DNA of 64,000 nucleotides from Anaerofustis stercorihominis (GCF_024623185.1 NZ_JANJZK010000009.1:1-64000); one strand, 5' to 3'. Counted from the first letter of the stretch, positions 45,238-55,680 are shown. Translations and numbers: made by a program. Notes: generated by a model not told the origin, from the sequence alone.

Positions 45238-45507
45238 ATGGACTATAATGTTGGTGATATTGTTATATCGAAAGCTGGTAGAGACAAAGGTTCTTTTCTG
45301 GTCGTTATTGGTTTTTTGGACGATGATAAACTTTTATTAGCGGATGGTAGGCTAAGAAAAACAGAAAATCCAAAAAAGAAAAAAATTAAGCATATTACTA
45401 AAATAAATGCTAAAAGTACATTAATTTGTGATAAAATAAAATGTAATGAGAAAATTCCCAATGCGCTTATAAGAAAAGAGATTGAGAGAATTAAAGAAGA
45501 AATTTAG
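45238..45507 (+). CDS. KOW-domain RNA-binding protein
   Basis: 89 aa. The KOW motif lies in [20 protein letters not shown] near the start, followed by a lysine-rich stretch ([20 protein letters not shown]). Such small KOW proteins, often called L14E/L6E/L27E-like, are regularly found between map and infA in Clostridia; their ribosomal role is not established. GAGGA is 7 nt from the ATG at 45238, so an in-frame TTG at 45232 is less likely. Confidence 0.88.
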   Translation: MDYNVGDIVISKAGRDKGSFLVVIGFLDDDKLLLADGRLRKTENPKKKKIKHITKINAKSTLICDKIKCNEKIPNALIRKEIERIKEEI

Positions 45508-45521
45508 GAGGATGTGTTTTA

Positions 45522-45746
45522 GTGAGTAAGAGTGATTATGTGGAAGCTGAAGGAATTGTTCTTGAAGCAATGCCTAATACAACTTTTAAAGTAAAGTTAG
45601 ACAATGGACATGAAATTACAGCACATATATCTGGAAAATTAAGAATGAACTACATTAAAATATTACCGGGAGATAAAGTAATTTTAGAAATTTCCCCTTA
45701 TGATTTGACAAAAGGAAGAATTATTTGGAGAGAAAAAGGCAGATAA
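45522..45746 (+). CDS. infA: Translation initiation factor IF-1
   Basis: 74 aa, one OB-fold domain. [40 protein letters not shown] and [11 protein letters not shown] identify it. It blocks the A site during initiation. The start is GTG, 9 nt after AGGAGGA. Confidence 0.97.
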   Translation: MSKSDYVEAEGIVLEAMPNTTFKVKLDNGHEITAHISGKLRMNYIKILPGDKVILEISPYDLTKGRIIWREKGR

Positions 45747-45760
45747 AATTACTAAAGTAG

Positions 45761-45886
<126 letters not shown>

Positions 45887-46005
45887 TTAATTTGATATAA
45901 AGTATTTTGTCGCGGCTGGATTTATCTGACAAGATCTTATATATATATAATAGTAAATAAATAGTAATATTAAAAACTAAAAAAAATCATACGGAGGTGC
46001 AATTG

Positions 46006-46374
46006 ATGGCGAGAATAGCCGGCGTGGATTTACCTAAAGATAAAAGAGTAGAAATAGGTTTAACTTATATCTACGGAATTGGTCAAGCTACTTCAAATAA
46101 GCTTTTAGCTGAAGCTGGAATTAATCCGGATACAAGAGTAAAAGATTTAAGCGAAGAAGAAGTAAACAAACTTCGTTCATTAATAGATGAAAAAGTTACC
46201 GTTGAAGGTGACTTAAGAAGAGAAGTTTCACTTAATATAAAAAGACTGATGGAAATTGGTACTTACAGAGGGTTAAGACATCGTAGAGGATTGCCAGTTA
46301 GAGGTCAAAAGAGCAAAACAAATGCCAGAACAAGAAAAGGCCCTAAGAAAACTGTAAGTAGAAAAAGCAAATAA
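46006..46374 (+). CDS. rpsM: 30S ribosomal protein S13
   Basis: 122 aa, start of the alpha segment. [20 protein letters not shown] and [20 protein letters not shown] are diagnostic. S13 forms bridges to 50S and contacts the P-site tRNA. The ATG at 46006 has GGAGG 8 nt upstream, whereas the GTG at 45997 overlaps the site. The 119-nt gap upstream may hold an internal promoter, but I found no well-spaced pair of boxes. Confidence 0.98.
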   Translation: MARIAGVDLPKDKRVEIGLTYIYGIGQATSNKLLAEAGINPDTRVKDLSEEEVNKLRSLIDEKVTVEGDLRREVSLNIKRLMEIGTYRGLRHRRGLPVRGQKSKTNARTRKGPKKTVSRKSK

Positions 46375-46414
46375 TAGATAGATATTATTCTCACAAACTA
46401 AGGAGGATTTAGAA

Positions 46415-46810
46415 TTGGCTGCAAAGAAAGTAGTTAGAAGAGGAAAGAAAAAAGTTAAGAAGAATATTGAAAAAGGACAAGCGCATATCCGCTCTACTTT
46501 TAACAATACAATAGTTACTTTAACTGACGTTGCAGGTAATGCTTTGGCATGGTCAAGTGCCGGAGAATTAGGCTTCAAAGGTTCAAGAAAAAGTACTCCA
46601 TACGCTGCACAATCAGCTGCAACAGAAGCTGCTAAAAGAGCTATGGAACACGGTTTGAAAACAATTGATGTATTCGTAAAAGGACCAGGTTCAGGAAGAG
46701 AAGCTGCTATCAGAGCACTTCAGGCTGCCGGACTTAACGTTATTTCAATAAAAGACGTTACTCCTATACCACACAATGGTTGTAGACCACCAAAACGCAG
46801 AAGAGTTTAA
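46415..46810 (+). CDS. rpsK: 30S ribosomal protein S11
   Basis: 131 aa. [20 protein letters not shown] and [20 protein letters not shown] are diagnostic of S11 on the 30S platform. The start is TTG, 8 nt after AGGAGG. Confidence 0.97.
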   Translation: MAAKKVVRRGKKKVKKNIEKGQAHIRSTFNNTIVTLTDVAGNALAWSSAGELGFKGSRKSTPYAAQSAATEAAKRAMEHGLKTIDVFVKGPGSGREAAIRALQAAGLNVISIKDVTPIPHNGCRPPKRRRV

Positions 46811-46870
46811 TTTAAAAATATAAATTAATATAAACAATTAAGATAATATTTAATTGGAGGTAAAAAATTA

Positions 46871-47497
46871 ATGGCAAGATATACTGAAGCGTCATGTAGA
46901 CTTTGTAGAAGAGAAAATGAAAAACTTTTCTTAAAAGGATCTAGATGTTACTCAGATAAATGTGCTTTTAATAGAAGACCGACTGCTCCAGGACAACATG
47001 GAAGCAAAGGCTCAAAAATGAGTGAATACGGTGTTCAATTAAGAGAAAAACAAAAAGTAAAAAGAATTTATGGTGTTTTAGAAAAACAATTTAGATTATA
47101 TTTTGATAAAGCAGAAAGAAAACCTGGTGCAGCTGGTGAAAACTTAATTTCACTATTAGAATCTCGTTTGGATAACGTTGTTTACAGAATGGGATTTGCT
47201 TCATCTAGAAAAGAAGCTAGACAATTAGTTAGACATAACCACTTTTTAGTAGATGGTAAGAAAGTTAATATTCCATCTTTCAGTGTAAAAGAAGGTCAAG
47301 TGATTAAAGTAAAAGATGATTCTAGAAAATCAAGCAAATTTAAAGAAATCGCAGAAATGAATGAAACAAAAGTTCCAGCAGCATATACACAAGTCGATAT
47401 GGAAAAAATGGAAGGTAAGATGATTACCGCTCCTACAAAAGCAGATATCGAAATTCCTATTGAAGACCATCTAATTGTCGAATTATATTCTAAATAA
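46871..47497 (+). CDS. rpsD: 30S ribosomal protein S4, cysteine form
   Basis: 208 aa. [20 protein letters not shown] opens a four-cysteine N-terminal zinc site (CRLC...CYSDKC). The S4 domain follows with [21 protein letters not shown]4 is a primary 16S assembly protein and often an autogenous regulator. The ribosome-binding site AGGTAAAAAA is weaker than most here. Confidence 0.98.
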   Translation: MARYTEASCRLCRRENEKLFLKGSRCYSDKCAFNRRPTAPGQHGSKGSKMSEYGVQLREKQKVKRIYGVLEKQFRLYFDKAERKPGAAGENLISLLESRLDNVVYRMGFASSRKEARQLVRHNHFLVDGKKVNIPSFSVKEGQVIKVKDDSRKSSKFKEIAEMNETKVPAAYTQVDMEKMEGKMITAPTKADIEIPIEDHLIVELYSK

Positions 47498-47553
47498 GAA
47501 TATATGTTTTATACATTATTGGTTAGATTTATGGAATTGGGAGGTTTTATTAT

Positions 47554-48501
47554 ATGTTAGAATTTCAAAAACCTAATATTGAGATTGCAGAGATTAGTGC
47601 AGATAGAACTTATGGAAAATTTGTTGTAGAACCCCTTGAAAGAGGATATGGGACTACGATTGGTAATTCTCTTAGAAGAATTATGTTATCATCTCTTCCT
47701 GGCGCTGCTGTAACTAACGTTAAGATTGAAAATGTATTACATGAATTTGCTACCATTGACGGTGTTGCGGAAGATGTATTACAAATTATATTGAATTTAA
47801 AAGATTTATCTGTAAAGTTACATGCTGACGGACCCGTGGATGTACACATACATTCAGAGGGTGAAGGAGAAGTAACCGCAGGTGATATTATCTGTGACAG
47901 TGATGTTGAAATTGTAAATCCTGATTTGCATATCGCATCTCTAATGGCTGATGCTGTTCTTGATATGACTATCACTATTGATAGCGGAACAGGATATGTT
48001 CCAAGTGAAAAGAACAAAAAAGAAGATATGCCTATAGGTACACTTCCTGTAGACAGTATTTTTACACCTGTAAAGAAAGCTAATTTTGCAGTTGAAAATA
48101 CTAGAGTGGGAAATGTAACAGACTATGACAAACTTACTATTGAAGTTTGGACTGACGGAACAATTTCTCCTGAAGAAGCGGTTTCTCTTGCAGCTAAAGT
48201 AATTAACGATCATCTTCAATTATTTATTGATATGAATGCTAATTTACCAAACGCAAGTTTAATGGTTGAGAGAGAAGAAAACGAAAAAGAAAAAGTTTTA
48301 GAAATGTCAATCGACGAATTAGAACTTTCTGTTCGTTCCAGCAACTGCTTGAAGAGAACAAGCATTAATACTGTTGAAGAATTAATTTCAAGAAGTGAAG
48401 AAGACATGTCTAAAGTAAGAAATCTCGGTAAGAAATCTTTAAATGAAATAAAGAAAAAGCTTGCTGAAATCGGATTATCTTTTAGACAAGGTGATGAATA
48501 A
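47554..48501 (+). CDS. rpoA: DNA-directed RNA polymerase subunit alpha
   Basis: 315 aa. N-terminal dimerisation domain with [20 protein letters not shown] and a flexible linker. The C-terminal domain (~245-315) has [20 protein letters not shown] and [20 protein letters not shown], the DNA and activator contact surface. Located between rpsD and rplQ as usual. Confidence 0.98.
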   Translation: MLEFQKPNIEIAEISADRTYGKFVVEPLERGYGTTIGNSLRRIMLSSLPGAAVTNVKIENVLHEFATIDGVAEDVLQIILNLKDLSVKLHADGPVDVHIHSEGEGEVTAGDIICDSDVEIVNPDLHIASLMADAVLDMTITIDSGTGYVPSEKNKKEDMPIGTLPVDSIFTPVKKANFAVENTRVGNVTDYDKLTIEVWTDGTISPEEAVSLAAKVINDHLQLFIDMNANLPNASLMVEREENEKEKVLEMSIDELELSVRSSNCLKRTSINTVEELISRSEEDMSKVRNLGKKSLNEIKKKLAEIGLSFRQGDE

Positions 48502-48528
48502 TAAACACACTAATAAAGGAGGTTTATG

Positions 48529-48876
48529 ATGGCAGGATATAGAAAACTTGGTAAAGCTAGCGATAAAAGAAAAGCTATGCTTAGAGGTTTAGTAACTGAC
48601 ACACTTAGATATGAAAGAATAAACACTACTCTATTTCGTGCAAAAGAAGCAAGAAAAATAGTTGACAAAATGATTACGCTGGGAAAACGCGGCGACTTAC
48701 ATGCAAGAAGACAAGCTCTTTCGTACATTTATGACAAACGTGTTGTAGACAAATTATTTAACGAAATTGCACCTAAATATGAAAATAGAGACGGTGGATA
48801 TACAAGAATTTATAAGCTTGGCGCCAGACGTGGTGACGGTGCCGAAACAGCAATTTTAGAGTTAGTAAGTGAATAA
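48529..48876 (+). CDS. rplQ: 50S ribosomal protein L17
   Basis: 115 aa, last ribosomal gene of the superoperon. [20 protein letters not shown] and [20 protein letters not shown] are typical. Two adjacent ATGs follow AAAGGAGG; the second (48529) has the better spacing (6 nt). Confidence 0.97.
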   Translation: MAGYRKLGKASDKRKAMLRGLVTDTLRYERINTTLFRAKEARKIVDKMITLGKRGDLHARRQALSYIYDKRVVDKLFNEIAPKYENRDGGYTRIYKLGARRGDGAETAILELVSE

Positions 48877-48894
48877 TCAAATAAAAAATAGTAC

Positions 48895-48923
48895 AAAGGG
48901 ACAGTTTAAATCACTGTTCCTTT
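48895..48923 (+). terminator. Weak terminator or processing hairpin after rplQ
   Basis: AAAGGGACAGT pairs with ACTGTTCCTTT (one G-U) but no T tract follows, so read-through into the ECF genes is likely. Confidence 0.55.
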
Positions 48924-49011
48924 AGCACTATAATATAGGAATTATAAATGTGTATAAAATATGGATAAATTAAATATATACTTTTATAATACTTATAAGC
49001 AGGGTTATAAA

Positions 49012-49845
49012 ATGGAAAAAATGATTGAAATAAAAAATGTAAGTTATTCATATAAAGGGGCAGAGGGAGAAGCTAATATTGAAGCCTTAAAAGATGTTTC
49101 TCTTTCTATTAATAAAGGTGAATTTATAGGTATAATTGGGCGTAACGGTTCGGGTAAATCTACTTTAGCTAAGCTTCTCAATGGTATATTGATACCTCAC
49201 GAAGGCGATATCTTAATAAATGGTATGAATACCAAAGATGAGGATAAAATCTGGGATATTAGGCAGTCCGCGGGGATGATATTTCAAAATCCCGATAATC
49301 AAATGGTAGCGACTATTGTTGAAGAGGATGTTGCCTTCGGTCCCGAAAATCTTGGTATAGAGCCTAAAGAAATCCGTAATAGGGTTGAAGAAGCTCTTTT
49401 GAGTGTAAGAATGAGTGATTTTAGAGATAAGAAACCTCATGAACTTTCAGGAGGTCAAAAGCAGCGTATCGCTATAGCCGGAATTCTTGCAATGCAGCCG
49501 GAGTGTATAATCCTGGATGAGCCTACTGCGATGTTAGATCCAAAGGGGCGAAAAGAAGTTATAAATACAATAAAGAAACTTAATGAAAAAGGAACTACAA
49601 TAATTTTAATAACACACTATATGGAAGAAGTAGTTTCTGCGGATAAAGTATTTATCTTGGACAGAGGAGTCAAAGCTTTCGAAGGCACTCCGAGAGAAGT
49701 CTTTTCAAAGGGTGATATGCTTAAAGATTTAATGTTGGAGCCTCCTTATGCAACTAAGGTTGCTTATGAGTTAAAGAAATTAGGGAAAATAAAGAACGAA
49801 AAAATTCTCACACTTGATGAATTAGTGGAGGAAATATGTCAGTAA
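49012..49845 (+). CDS. ecfA1: Energy-coupling factor transporter ATPase EcfA1
   Basis: 277 aa. Walker A GRNGSGKS, signature LSGGQ, Walker B CIILDEPT, and an H-loop THYM. With EcfA2 and EcfT it powers vitamin or cobalt uptake through interchangeable S components encoded elsewhere. The ATG at 49012 has AGGG 7 nt upstream; the longer frame from 48961 has no site. It overlaps ecfA2 by 10 bp. Confidence 0.95.
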   Translation: MEKMIEIKNVSYSYKGAEGEANIEALKDVSLSINKGEFIGIIGRNGSGKSTLAKLLNGILIPHEGDILINGMNTKDEDKIWDIRQSAGMIFQNPDNQMVATIVEEDVAFGPENLGIEPKEIRNRVEEALLSVRMSDFRDKKPHELSGGQKQRIAIAGILAMQPECIILDEPTAMLDPKGRKEVINTIKKLNEKGTTIILITHYMEEVVSADKVFILDRGVKAFEGTPREVFSKGDMLKDLMLEPPYATKVAYELKKLGKIKNEKILTLDELVEEICQ

Positions 49846-50675
49846 AAGTAGTAGATTTATGCCATACTTACGGCGAAAACAGTATATTTGAATTTAAAGC
49901 TTTGAATAACATAAATTTTGAAGTAAGAAGCGGAGAACTGATAGGTATCATAGGACATACAGGGAGCGGAAAATCCACATTGATACAACATATCAACAGG
50001 TTATTAACACCTACGAGCGGTGAAATATATTTGGATGAACTAAATATAAACGAAAAAGGCGTTCTTATGAAAGATATTTGTTCCAAAGTCGGGCTTGTCT
50101 TTCAATATCCGGAGTATCAGCTTTTTGAAGAAACCGTTTATAAAGATATAGCTTTCGGACCGAAAAATATTGGCATGGAAGATATTGACGGTACTGTTAA
50201 GAATTCGATGGCTATGGTCGGTCTTGATTTCGAAACATATAAAGATAAATCTCCATTTGAACTTTCCGGAGGGCAAAAAAGGAGAGTTGCCATAGCAGGC
50301 GTTATAGCTATGGATCCCGATATTTTGATTTTAGATGAGCCTGCAAGCGGACTGGATCCGGTTGGAAGGAAAGAAATACTCGATAATATTTATAAACTTC
50401 ATAAAGATAATAAACTTACAACTTTTTTAGTCTCTCATTCGATGACAGATGTATGCGAATATGCCGGTAAAATAATGGTTTATTCAAATGGAGAACTTAA
50501 ACTTTTTGATGAGCCTAAAGAAGTATTTAAGGAAGTTAAACTACTTAAAGAAATAGGTTTAAGTATTCCCGAAGGAAAAGAGTTAATGTTAAAGTTAAAG
50601 GAAAAAGGACTTGATGTAAATACGGATTTATTTACATTTGAAGATGTAGTTAAAGAAATAGATAAACTAATTTAA
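49836..50675 (+). CDS. ecfA2: Energy-coupling factor transporter ATPase EcfA2
   Basis: 279 aa. Walker [11 protein letters not shown]-loop [20 protein letters not shown] typical of EcfA2, signature LSGGQ, Walker [12 protein letters not shown]. It pairs with EcfA1 as a heterodimer. Overlap of its start with ecfA1 indicates translational coupling. Confidence 0.95.
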   Translation: MSVKVVDLCHTYGENSIFEFKALNNINFEVRSGELIGIIGHTGSGKSTLIQHINRLLTPTSGEIYLDELNINEKGVLMKDICSKVGLVFQYPEYQLFEETVYKDIAFGPKNIGMEDIDGTVKNSMAMVGLDFETYKDKSPFELSGGQKRRVAIAGVIAMDPDILILDEPASGLDPVGRKEILDNIYKLHKDNKLTTFLVSHSMTDVCEYAGKIMVYSNGELKLFDEPKEVFKEVKLLKEIGLSIPEGKELMLKLKEKGLDVNTDLFTFEDVVKEIDKLI

Positions 50676-50686
50676 GGAAATATAAT

Positions 50687-51502
50687 ATGTTAAATGATAT
50701 TACAATAGGTCAATATTATCCGACAGGGTCTATCATTCATAGACTTGATCCCAGAGTTAAAATATTTGTAACATTTCTATACATGATTTTATTGTTTGTG
50801 GTTAAATCATTTATAGGTTTTTTAGGCATGTTTCTGCTTCTCGTTATTCCGGTAGTATTATCAAAAGTTCCCGTCAGTTATCTATTGAAAGGTCTTAAAG
50901 GTCTGATAATAATCATTCTTTTTACCGTCTGTCTAAATATGTTTATGACACCGGGGACTGTCTTATATAAAATAGGATTTCTAAAAATAACCGATAATGG
51001 ACTTAGAAATGCGATATTAATGGCAGTGAGACTTATATTGCTCGTAACCGGAACATCTTTATTGACACTGGTTACTTCTCCGATATCTCTTACCGATGGT
51101 ATGGAAAGACTTATGAAAAAAGTCCCTTTAGTAAAAAATTACGCTCATGAGCTTGCAATGATGATGAGTATAGCCTTAAGATTTATACCTACACTTATGG
51201 AAGAGACTACAAGGATAATAAATGCACAAAAATCTAGGGGTGCGGATTTTGAAAGCGGGAATATAATTTCAAGAGCCAAAGCGTTTATCCCTGTCCTTAT
51301 ACCTCTTTTTTTATCTGCGTTTCAAAGAGCCGAGGATTTAGCTCTTGCCATGGAAGCCAGATGCTACAGAGGCGGGGAAAACAGAACAAGAATGAAAGAA
51401 TTAAAATATTCCAAGGCTGATAGTTACGCATATATGTATGGAGCTTTAATGTTTATATTTACAGTTGCTACAAATATTCTTCATACCAAGGGGATTTTAT
51501 AA
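50687..51502 (+). CDS. ecfT: Energy-coupling factor transmembrane protein EcfT
   Basis: 271 aa with five to six membrane helices. The two coupling-helix motifs appear as AQKSRGADF and AMEARCYRGG; these insert into the two ATPases. The start IGQYYPTGSIIHRLDPRVKI is typical. The stop overlaps the truA start (TAATG). Confidence 0.95.
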   Translation: MLNDITIGQYYPTGSIIHRLDPRVKIFVTFLYMILLFVVKSFIGFLGMFLLLVIPVVLSKVPVSYLLKGLKGLIIIILFTVCLNMFMTPGTVLYKIGFLKITDNGLRNAILMAVRLILLVTGTSLLTLVTSPISLTDGMERLMKKVPLVKNYAHELAMMMSIALRFIPTLMEETTRIINAQKSRGADFESGNIISRAKAFIPVLIPLFLSAFQRAEDLALAMEARCYRGGENRTRMKELKYSKADSYAYMYGALMFIFTVATNILHTKGIL

Positions 51503-52236
51503 TGCGAAATATTCTCCTTACAATAGAATATGACGGGAAGAACTATGTCGGATGGCAAATGCAGAATAATGGTATTAGTATAGAGGAAGAAGTTAAAACT
51601 GCAATAGAGAAGCTTACAAAAGAAAAAATAAAACTATATGGAAGCGGAAGGACCGACAGCGGAGTTCATGCTCTTGGACAAGCCGCAAGCTTTTATACAA
51701 ATTCAAATATTGATATTAAGAAGATACCATATGGAATAAACTCTTTTCTTCCCAGAGATATAAGAGTAATTAAAGCGGAAGAAAAAGAAATAGACTTTCA
51801 TGCCAGATATAGTGCGAAAGGTAAAGAATATATTTATCTTATTTATAACAGAAGTATAATGAACCCAATATACGATGGAAGAGCGAGCCACGTGTTTTAT
51901 AAGCTTGATTTGGATAAAATGAAAAGAGCGAGTAGAGATTTGATTGGTATACATGATTTTGCCGGGTTTATGGGAAGCGGGAGCAGTGTAAAAAGTACTG
52001 TAAGGAAAATTTATGATATAGATATTTCTAAAGATAATGATTTGATTAAGATAAAAATTTCGGGAAGTGGTTTTTTATATAATATGGTGAGGATTATCGT
52101 TGCGTCTTTGATTGATATTGGAAGAGGCAGATTTGATGAAACCAGGATAAAGGAAATCCTTGAAACAAAACAAAGAAGTATGGCAAATGTGACAGCACCT
52201 GCTGTCGGGCTGTACTTAAATAAAGTTTTTTACTAA
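51502..52236 (+). CDS. truA: tRNA pseudouridine(38-40) synthase
   Basis: 244 aa. IEYDGKNYVGWQMQNNGISI at the start and the catalytic Asp in YGSGRTDSGVHALGQ. FLYNMVRIIVASLIDIGRGR ends the domain. It isomerises U38-40 of the anticodon arm. Canonical neighbour of the ECF genes. Confidence 0.97.
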   Translation: MRNILLTIEYDGKNYVGWQMQNNGISIEEEVKTAIEKLTKEKIKLYGSGRTDSGVHALGQAASFYTNSNIDIKKIPYGINSFLPRDIRVIKAEEKEIDFHARYSAKGKEYIYLIYNRSIMNPIYDGRASHVFYKLDLDKMKRASRDLIGIHDFAGFMGSGSSVKSTVRKIYDIDISKDNDLIKIKISGSGFLYNMVRIIVASLIDIGRGRFDETRIKEILETKQRSMANVTAPAVGLYLNKVFY

Positions 52237-52262
52237 AAACCGCTTATAATGTGAAAAATATG

Positions 52263-52291
52263 TTGACATAAAAGGAAAAATAATCTAAAAT
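52263..52291 (+). promoter_or_regulatory. Strong promoter of rplM-rpsI
   Basis: Perfect TTGACA (52263-52268), 17-nt spacer, TAAAAT (52286-52291). The two-gene operon can thus be expressed apart from the superoperon. A leader of ~100 nt follows; I could not fold a known L13 leader in it. Confidence 0.88.
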
Positions 52292-52397
52292 AAATAGGCT
52301 AGATATTTTATAAGTGTCGTTAGCCCCGTACTTGATAAAATATAAAAGCAGGAAAATTAAATTAAAATATTATAAGTTATTGTGGAGGTTTAACGAA

Positions 52398-52838
52398 ATG
52401 TTAACAAAGTCAACTGGTATTGCTAAACCCCAACAAATTGATAAGAAATGGTATGTAGTAGATGCTGAAGGCAAAACACTAGGTAGATTATGTAGTGAAA
52501 TCGCCAAAGTATTAACAGGTAAAAATAAACCATGCTATACACCTAATATTGATACTGGGGATTATGTAATTGTAATTAATGCAGAAAAAATTCATCTAAC
52601 AGGAAATAAACTATTAGATAAAAAATATTATAGACACACCGGATATCCAGGCGGAAGGAAAGAAGTTGCTTACAAAGATTTGATTGCAAACAAACCTGAA
52701 TTTGTAATCGAAAAAGCAGTAAAAGGTATGCTTCCAAAGAATAAACTTGGAAGACAACAAATAAAGAAATTGAAAGTATACGCAGGAAGTGAACATGAAC
52801 ATGCAGCACAAAAACCTGAAGTACTTAATATAAAGTAG
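52398..52838 (+). CDS. rplM: 50S ribosomal protein L13
   Basis: 146 aa. [40 protein letters not shown] and the C-terminal [20 protein letters not shown] are diagnostic. The ATG at 52398 follows TGGAGG by 9 nt. The longer frame from 52314 crosses the leader and is not used. Confidence 0.98.
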   Translation: MLTKSTGIAKPQQIDKKWYVVDAEGKTLGRLCSEIAKVLTGKNKPCYTPNIDTGDYVIVINAEKIHLTGNKLLDKKYYRHTGYPGGRKEVAYKDLIANKPEFVIEKAVKGMLPKNKLGRQQIKKLKVYAGSEHEHAAQKPEVLNIK

Positions 52839-52848
52839 GAGGGAATAG

Positions 52849-53241
52849 ATGGCAGAGCAAGTTATGGCTACGGGCAGAAGAAAAAATTCTGTTGCGAGAG
52901 TAGTTTTAAAACAAGGTAACGGTAAAATAACTATCAATGGTAGAGACATCGAAGAATACTTTGGTGGAAATGATACACTAAAATTAATCGCTAGACAATC
53001 ATTGGTTCTAACAAATAGTGCTGATAAATTTGACATTAGTGTTAATGTTTACGGCGGTGGTATATCTGGTCAAGCCGGAGCAATCAGACATGGTATTTCT
53101 AGAGCTTTAGTTGCTGAAAATCCTGATCTTAGAAAAGAAGTTAAAAAAGCAGGTTTCTTAACTAGAGATTCAAGAATGAAAGAAAGAAAGAAATATGGTC
53201 TTAAAAAAGCTAGAAAGGCTCCACAATTCTCAAAAAGATAA
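52849..53241 (+). CDS. rpsI: 30S ribosomal protein S9
   Basis: 130 aa. [20 protein letters not shown] and the C-terminal [16 protein letters not shown] tail, which ends in the conserved Lys-Arg that touches P-site tRNA. Pairs with rplM in all Firmicutes. Confidence 0.98.
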   Translation: MAEQVMATGRRKNSVARVVLKQGNGKITINGRDIEEYFGGNDTLKLIARQSLVLTNSADKFDISVNVYGGGISGQAGAIRHGISRALVAENPDLRKEVKKAGFLTRDSRMKERKKYGLKKARKAPQFSKR

Positions 53242-53257
53242 TATATCATATATATTT

Positions 53258-53285
53258 AAGAACAGCGAAAAGCTGTTCTTTTTTT
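53258..53285 (+). terminator. Terminator of rplM-rpsI
   Basis: AAGAACAGC (53258-53266) pairs with GCTGTTCTT (53272-53280) around GAAAA, followed by T5. Confidence 0.92.
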
Positions 53286-53286
53286 G

Positions 53287-53690
53287 ACTTCTCCATGGTT
53301 TTGCTTTAGCAAAACCATATGCGTTTTAAATATTTAAAACGCATTATTAAAACAAAGTCCATCGGACTTTGTTTTAATGGAGAAACATTCGCAAACTTTT
53401 TTCAAAAGTTTGCGAATGTAAGTGAGTCAATAAATAAGAATTAGTATAGGCGAAGCCTATAAATTAATATGAGTAAATTTCTAATGAAATTTACGAATGG
53501 AAGTAGCAATAAATTAAAACAATGATAAAGATGTTATTTTAATGGAGAAACATGAGCAAAACTTCTAAGGAAATTTACGAATGATAAGTAGCTTTCAAAT
53601 AAAGAATTAGCGGACATTTCCTAAATGGAGAGACATGAGTAAACTTTAAAAAAAAGTTTATAAATAAAACAAATGGATAAATTAGACAGC
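53287..53690. repeat. Array of inverted repeats with a closing stem and degenerate copies
   Basis: Six near-perfect hairpins in about 210 bp: 53295-53318 (11 bp), 53319-53344 (perfect 26-bp palindrome), 53346-53378 (15 bp, loop ATC), 53385-53419 (16 bp, loop TTC), 53445-53461 (7 bp) and 53473-53494 (9 bp). TTCTCC (53289-53294) pairs with GGAGAA (53379-53384) around the first three, closing a junction with almost no unpaired base. Unit starts recur: TGGAGAAACAT at 53378, 53542 and, as TGGAGAGACAT, near 53625. GAATTAG and AAGTAG-like words also recur, so an ~80-bp unit has been copied and has drifted. Most arms lack T tracts, so they are not terminators. No coding content. Confidence 0.85.
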
Positions 53691-54072
53691 ACAGAATAAA
53701 GCTTATCAATATAAATATAAGTAAATCATATCCAAAACTGTAAAAATCTAATATATAGTAATGTTTATGAAATAATTTCAATAAGTTATAAGTGTTTTTA
53801 TAAAAACGTGTTATTAAATATAAAAAGAGTTTGTAAATATAAAATATAGTAGAAAATATCATAAATCAAATTTAATATTTTGACGTTTACTTTCATAAAT
53901 ATAGAAATTAATTAAAGTTTTTTTAATTATATGAGCATAAATATATATTTTTAATATGAATAATAAAGATATACTAAAAAGTGTTATTTATTTTTAACGT
54001 TGATTTGTGTCATTTTTTTACATCTTATTCAGTAAAAATATGGTAAAACATTGTAGGTATAAAAATACTATG
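53691..54072. other. AT-rich gap without a gene
   Basis: About 380 bp of very AT-rich sequence between the hairpin array and the alcohol dehydrogenase promoter. A hydrophobic minus-strand frame (53575-53862) has no ribosome-binding site and runs through the repeats. I see nothing else in it. Confidence 0.5.
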
Positions 54073-54100
54073 TTGAAAAATCATAATTATGTGTTAAAAT
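54073..54100 (+). promoter_or_regulatory. Promoter of the alcohol dehydrogenase-glutaredoxin pair
   Basis: TTGAAA (54073-54078), 16-nt spacer, TAAAAT (54095-54100). Confidence 0.78.
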
Positions 54101-54124
54101 ATGGATAAAAGCAGGAGGTTTGTT

Positions 54125-55306
54125 ATGAGCGGCTTTAATTTGGTAGTCCCAAGTAAGATTATATTCGGAGAGGGAAAAATACATACTTTAAATAAATACA
54201 TTTTAGAATATGGTGATAATATTCTCTTTTTATGCGGGAAGACTTCATTAAAGGCGTCCGGAATGTATGATAAAATAATTGAAAACTTTGAAAGTGATAG
54301 TATCAGTTATGAAATACATTCTATCAAAGAAGAACCGAGTGTAGAGGTCATAGATAATCTTGCAAGCGAATATAGAAATAAAAGAGTGGATGCGATCGTA
54401 AGTATAGGAGGCGGAAGCGTAATCGATACCGGCAAAGCACTAAGCAGTATGCTTAAGGAAGACGGAAGTATCAAAGATTTTCTTGAAGGTGTTGGTACTA
54501 GAACACCAAGCGGAAAGAAAATCCCTTTTATTGCAGTTCCGACTACAAGCGGTACAGGCAGTGAAGCTACGAAAAATGCGGTGATTAAAGGGATGGACGG
54601 TGAAGTTAGATTTAAAAAGTCTATAAGACATGATAATCTTATGCCTAATGTAGCTTTGGTAGACCCGGTGCTCACTTTAAACTGTCCTAAGAATGTAACA
54701 ATGCAAAGCGGGATAGATGCTTTTTGCCAGCTTCTGGAAGCTTATATATGTACCAATTCCAATACCTTTACCGATATGCTTGCCGAAAAAGGTTTAAAAA
54801 GAATGTGTGAAAGTCTTCTTGGTGCATATAATAATGGAGAAGACCTTGATTCAAGAAATGATGTAGCATATGCTTCATTATTGTCAGGTATCTGTATGGC
54901 AAATGCGGGACTTACCACTATTCATGGTTTTGCTGGGGTTATCGGTGGATTTTATGATAACATTCCTCACGGAGCGATTTGTGCAAGTTTACTTCATGGT
55001 GCTACCGTTGTTAATCTTCAAAAGATAAAAGATTTTGAACCTAATAATCCTGCTGCGTATAAATACGCAAAGATCGGAGCATTCTTAATGGATGCCAACT
55101 ATTCTCCCGACAGGCATGAAGTATTTTTCAGAGCTGTCGTAGATACTTTAAAAAGCTGGAATGAAGAGATGAACATACCTAGACTTTCGGATTTTAGTAT
55201 TGAAGAAGATGATTTTTGGAAAATACTTGAAGAAGCAAAACAAAGATATAATCCTGTTAAACTTTCTAACAGTGAAATGGAGAAAATATTAGAATATAGT
55301 TATTAA
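54125..55306 (+). CDS. Iron-type alcohol dehydrogenase
   Basis: 393-aa group III dehydrogenase, cytosolic. NAD site GGGSVIDTGKALS; metal region GIDAFCQLLEAYI and the His motifs TIHGFAGVIGG and IPHGAICASLLHG. The second ligand, normally the His of a DA..HA.E motif, is Gln here (DAFCQ), a known variation within the family. The substrate is unknown; 1,3-propanediol, butanol or lactaldehyde-type enzymes are possible. The ATG at 54125 follows AGGAGG by 7 nt. A glutaredoxin follows after 11 nt. Confidence 0.9.
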   Translation: MSGFNLVVPSKIIFGEGKIHTLNKYILEYGDNILFLCGKTSLKASGMYDKIIENFESDSISYEIHSIKEEPSVEVIDNLASEYRNKRVDAIVSIGGGSVIDTGKALSSMLKEDGSIKDFLEGVGTRTPSGKKIPFIAVPTTSGTGSEATKNAVIKGMDGEVRFKKSIRHDNLMPNVALVDPVLTLNCPKNVTMQSGIDAFCQLLEAYICTNSNTFTDMLAEKGLKRMCESLLGAYNNGEDLDSRNDVAYASLLSGICMANAGLTTIHGFAGVIGGFYDNIPHGAICASLLHGATVVNLQKIKDFEPNNPAAYKYAKIGAFLMDANYSPDRHEVFFRAVVDTLKSWNEEMNIPRLSDFSIEEDDFWKILEEAKQRYNPVKLSNSEMEKILEYSY

Positions 55307-55317
55307 AGGAGGCTATC

Positions 55318-55563
55318 ATGGCTGAAGTAACAATTTATACGACTTCTACATGTCCATATTGTAAAATGGCTAAGGAGTTACTAAAACAAAAAGGAATTGA
55401 TTATGAAGAAAGAATGGTTGAATTCGGAAGCGAAGAGCTTGTGGATTTAGTAAGCAGGACTCATCATAGAACAGTTCCTCAAATATTCTTTGGTGAAGAA
55501 TTCATCGGAGGATATGACGATTTACAAAAATACTTAACAACTAAAGAATTTACAGAAAAATAG
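55318..55563 (+). CDS. Glutaredoxin
   Basis: 81 aa. The redox motif CPYC near residues 12-15, cis-proline motif TVPQIFF and GGYDDLQKYL identify it. Usually reduces disulfides or mixed disulfides through glutathione or, in Clostridia, thioredoxin-reductase-like partners. Linked to the alcohol dehydrogenase by an 11-nt gap. Confidence 0.93.
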   Translation: MAEVTIYTTSTCPYCKMAKELLKQKGIDYEERMVEFGSEELVDLVSRTHHRTVPQIFFGEEFIGGYDDLQKYLTTKEFTEK

Positions 55564-55566
55564 CTT

Positions 55567-55597
55567 AAAAGAAGGTCATTTGACCTTCTTTTTTTAT
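55567..55597 (+). terminator. Terminator after glutaredoxin
   Basis: AAAAGAAGGTCA (55567-55578) pairs with TGACCTTCTTTT (55581-55592), followed by T. Confidence 0.92.
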
Positions 55598-55680
55598 ATA
55601 TTTATTACATTAATTAACTAAATATCTGTTAAATAAAACTAATTATATATTGATATAATGCTTTTAAACGGAGGTTAAAA

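Noticed and set aside
53287-53690. CRISPR array
   Set aside because: The repeated units differ in their arms, spacing is irregular, and there are no uniform spacers or cas genes.
53575-53862. 95-codon hydrophobic minus-strand frame
   Set aside because: No Shine-Dalgarno sequence, and its C-terminal part is a translation of the decayed inverted repeats.
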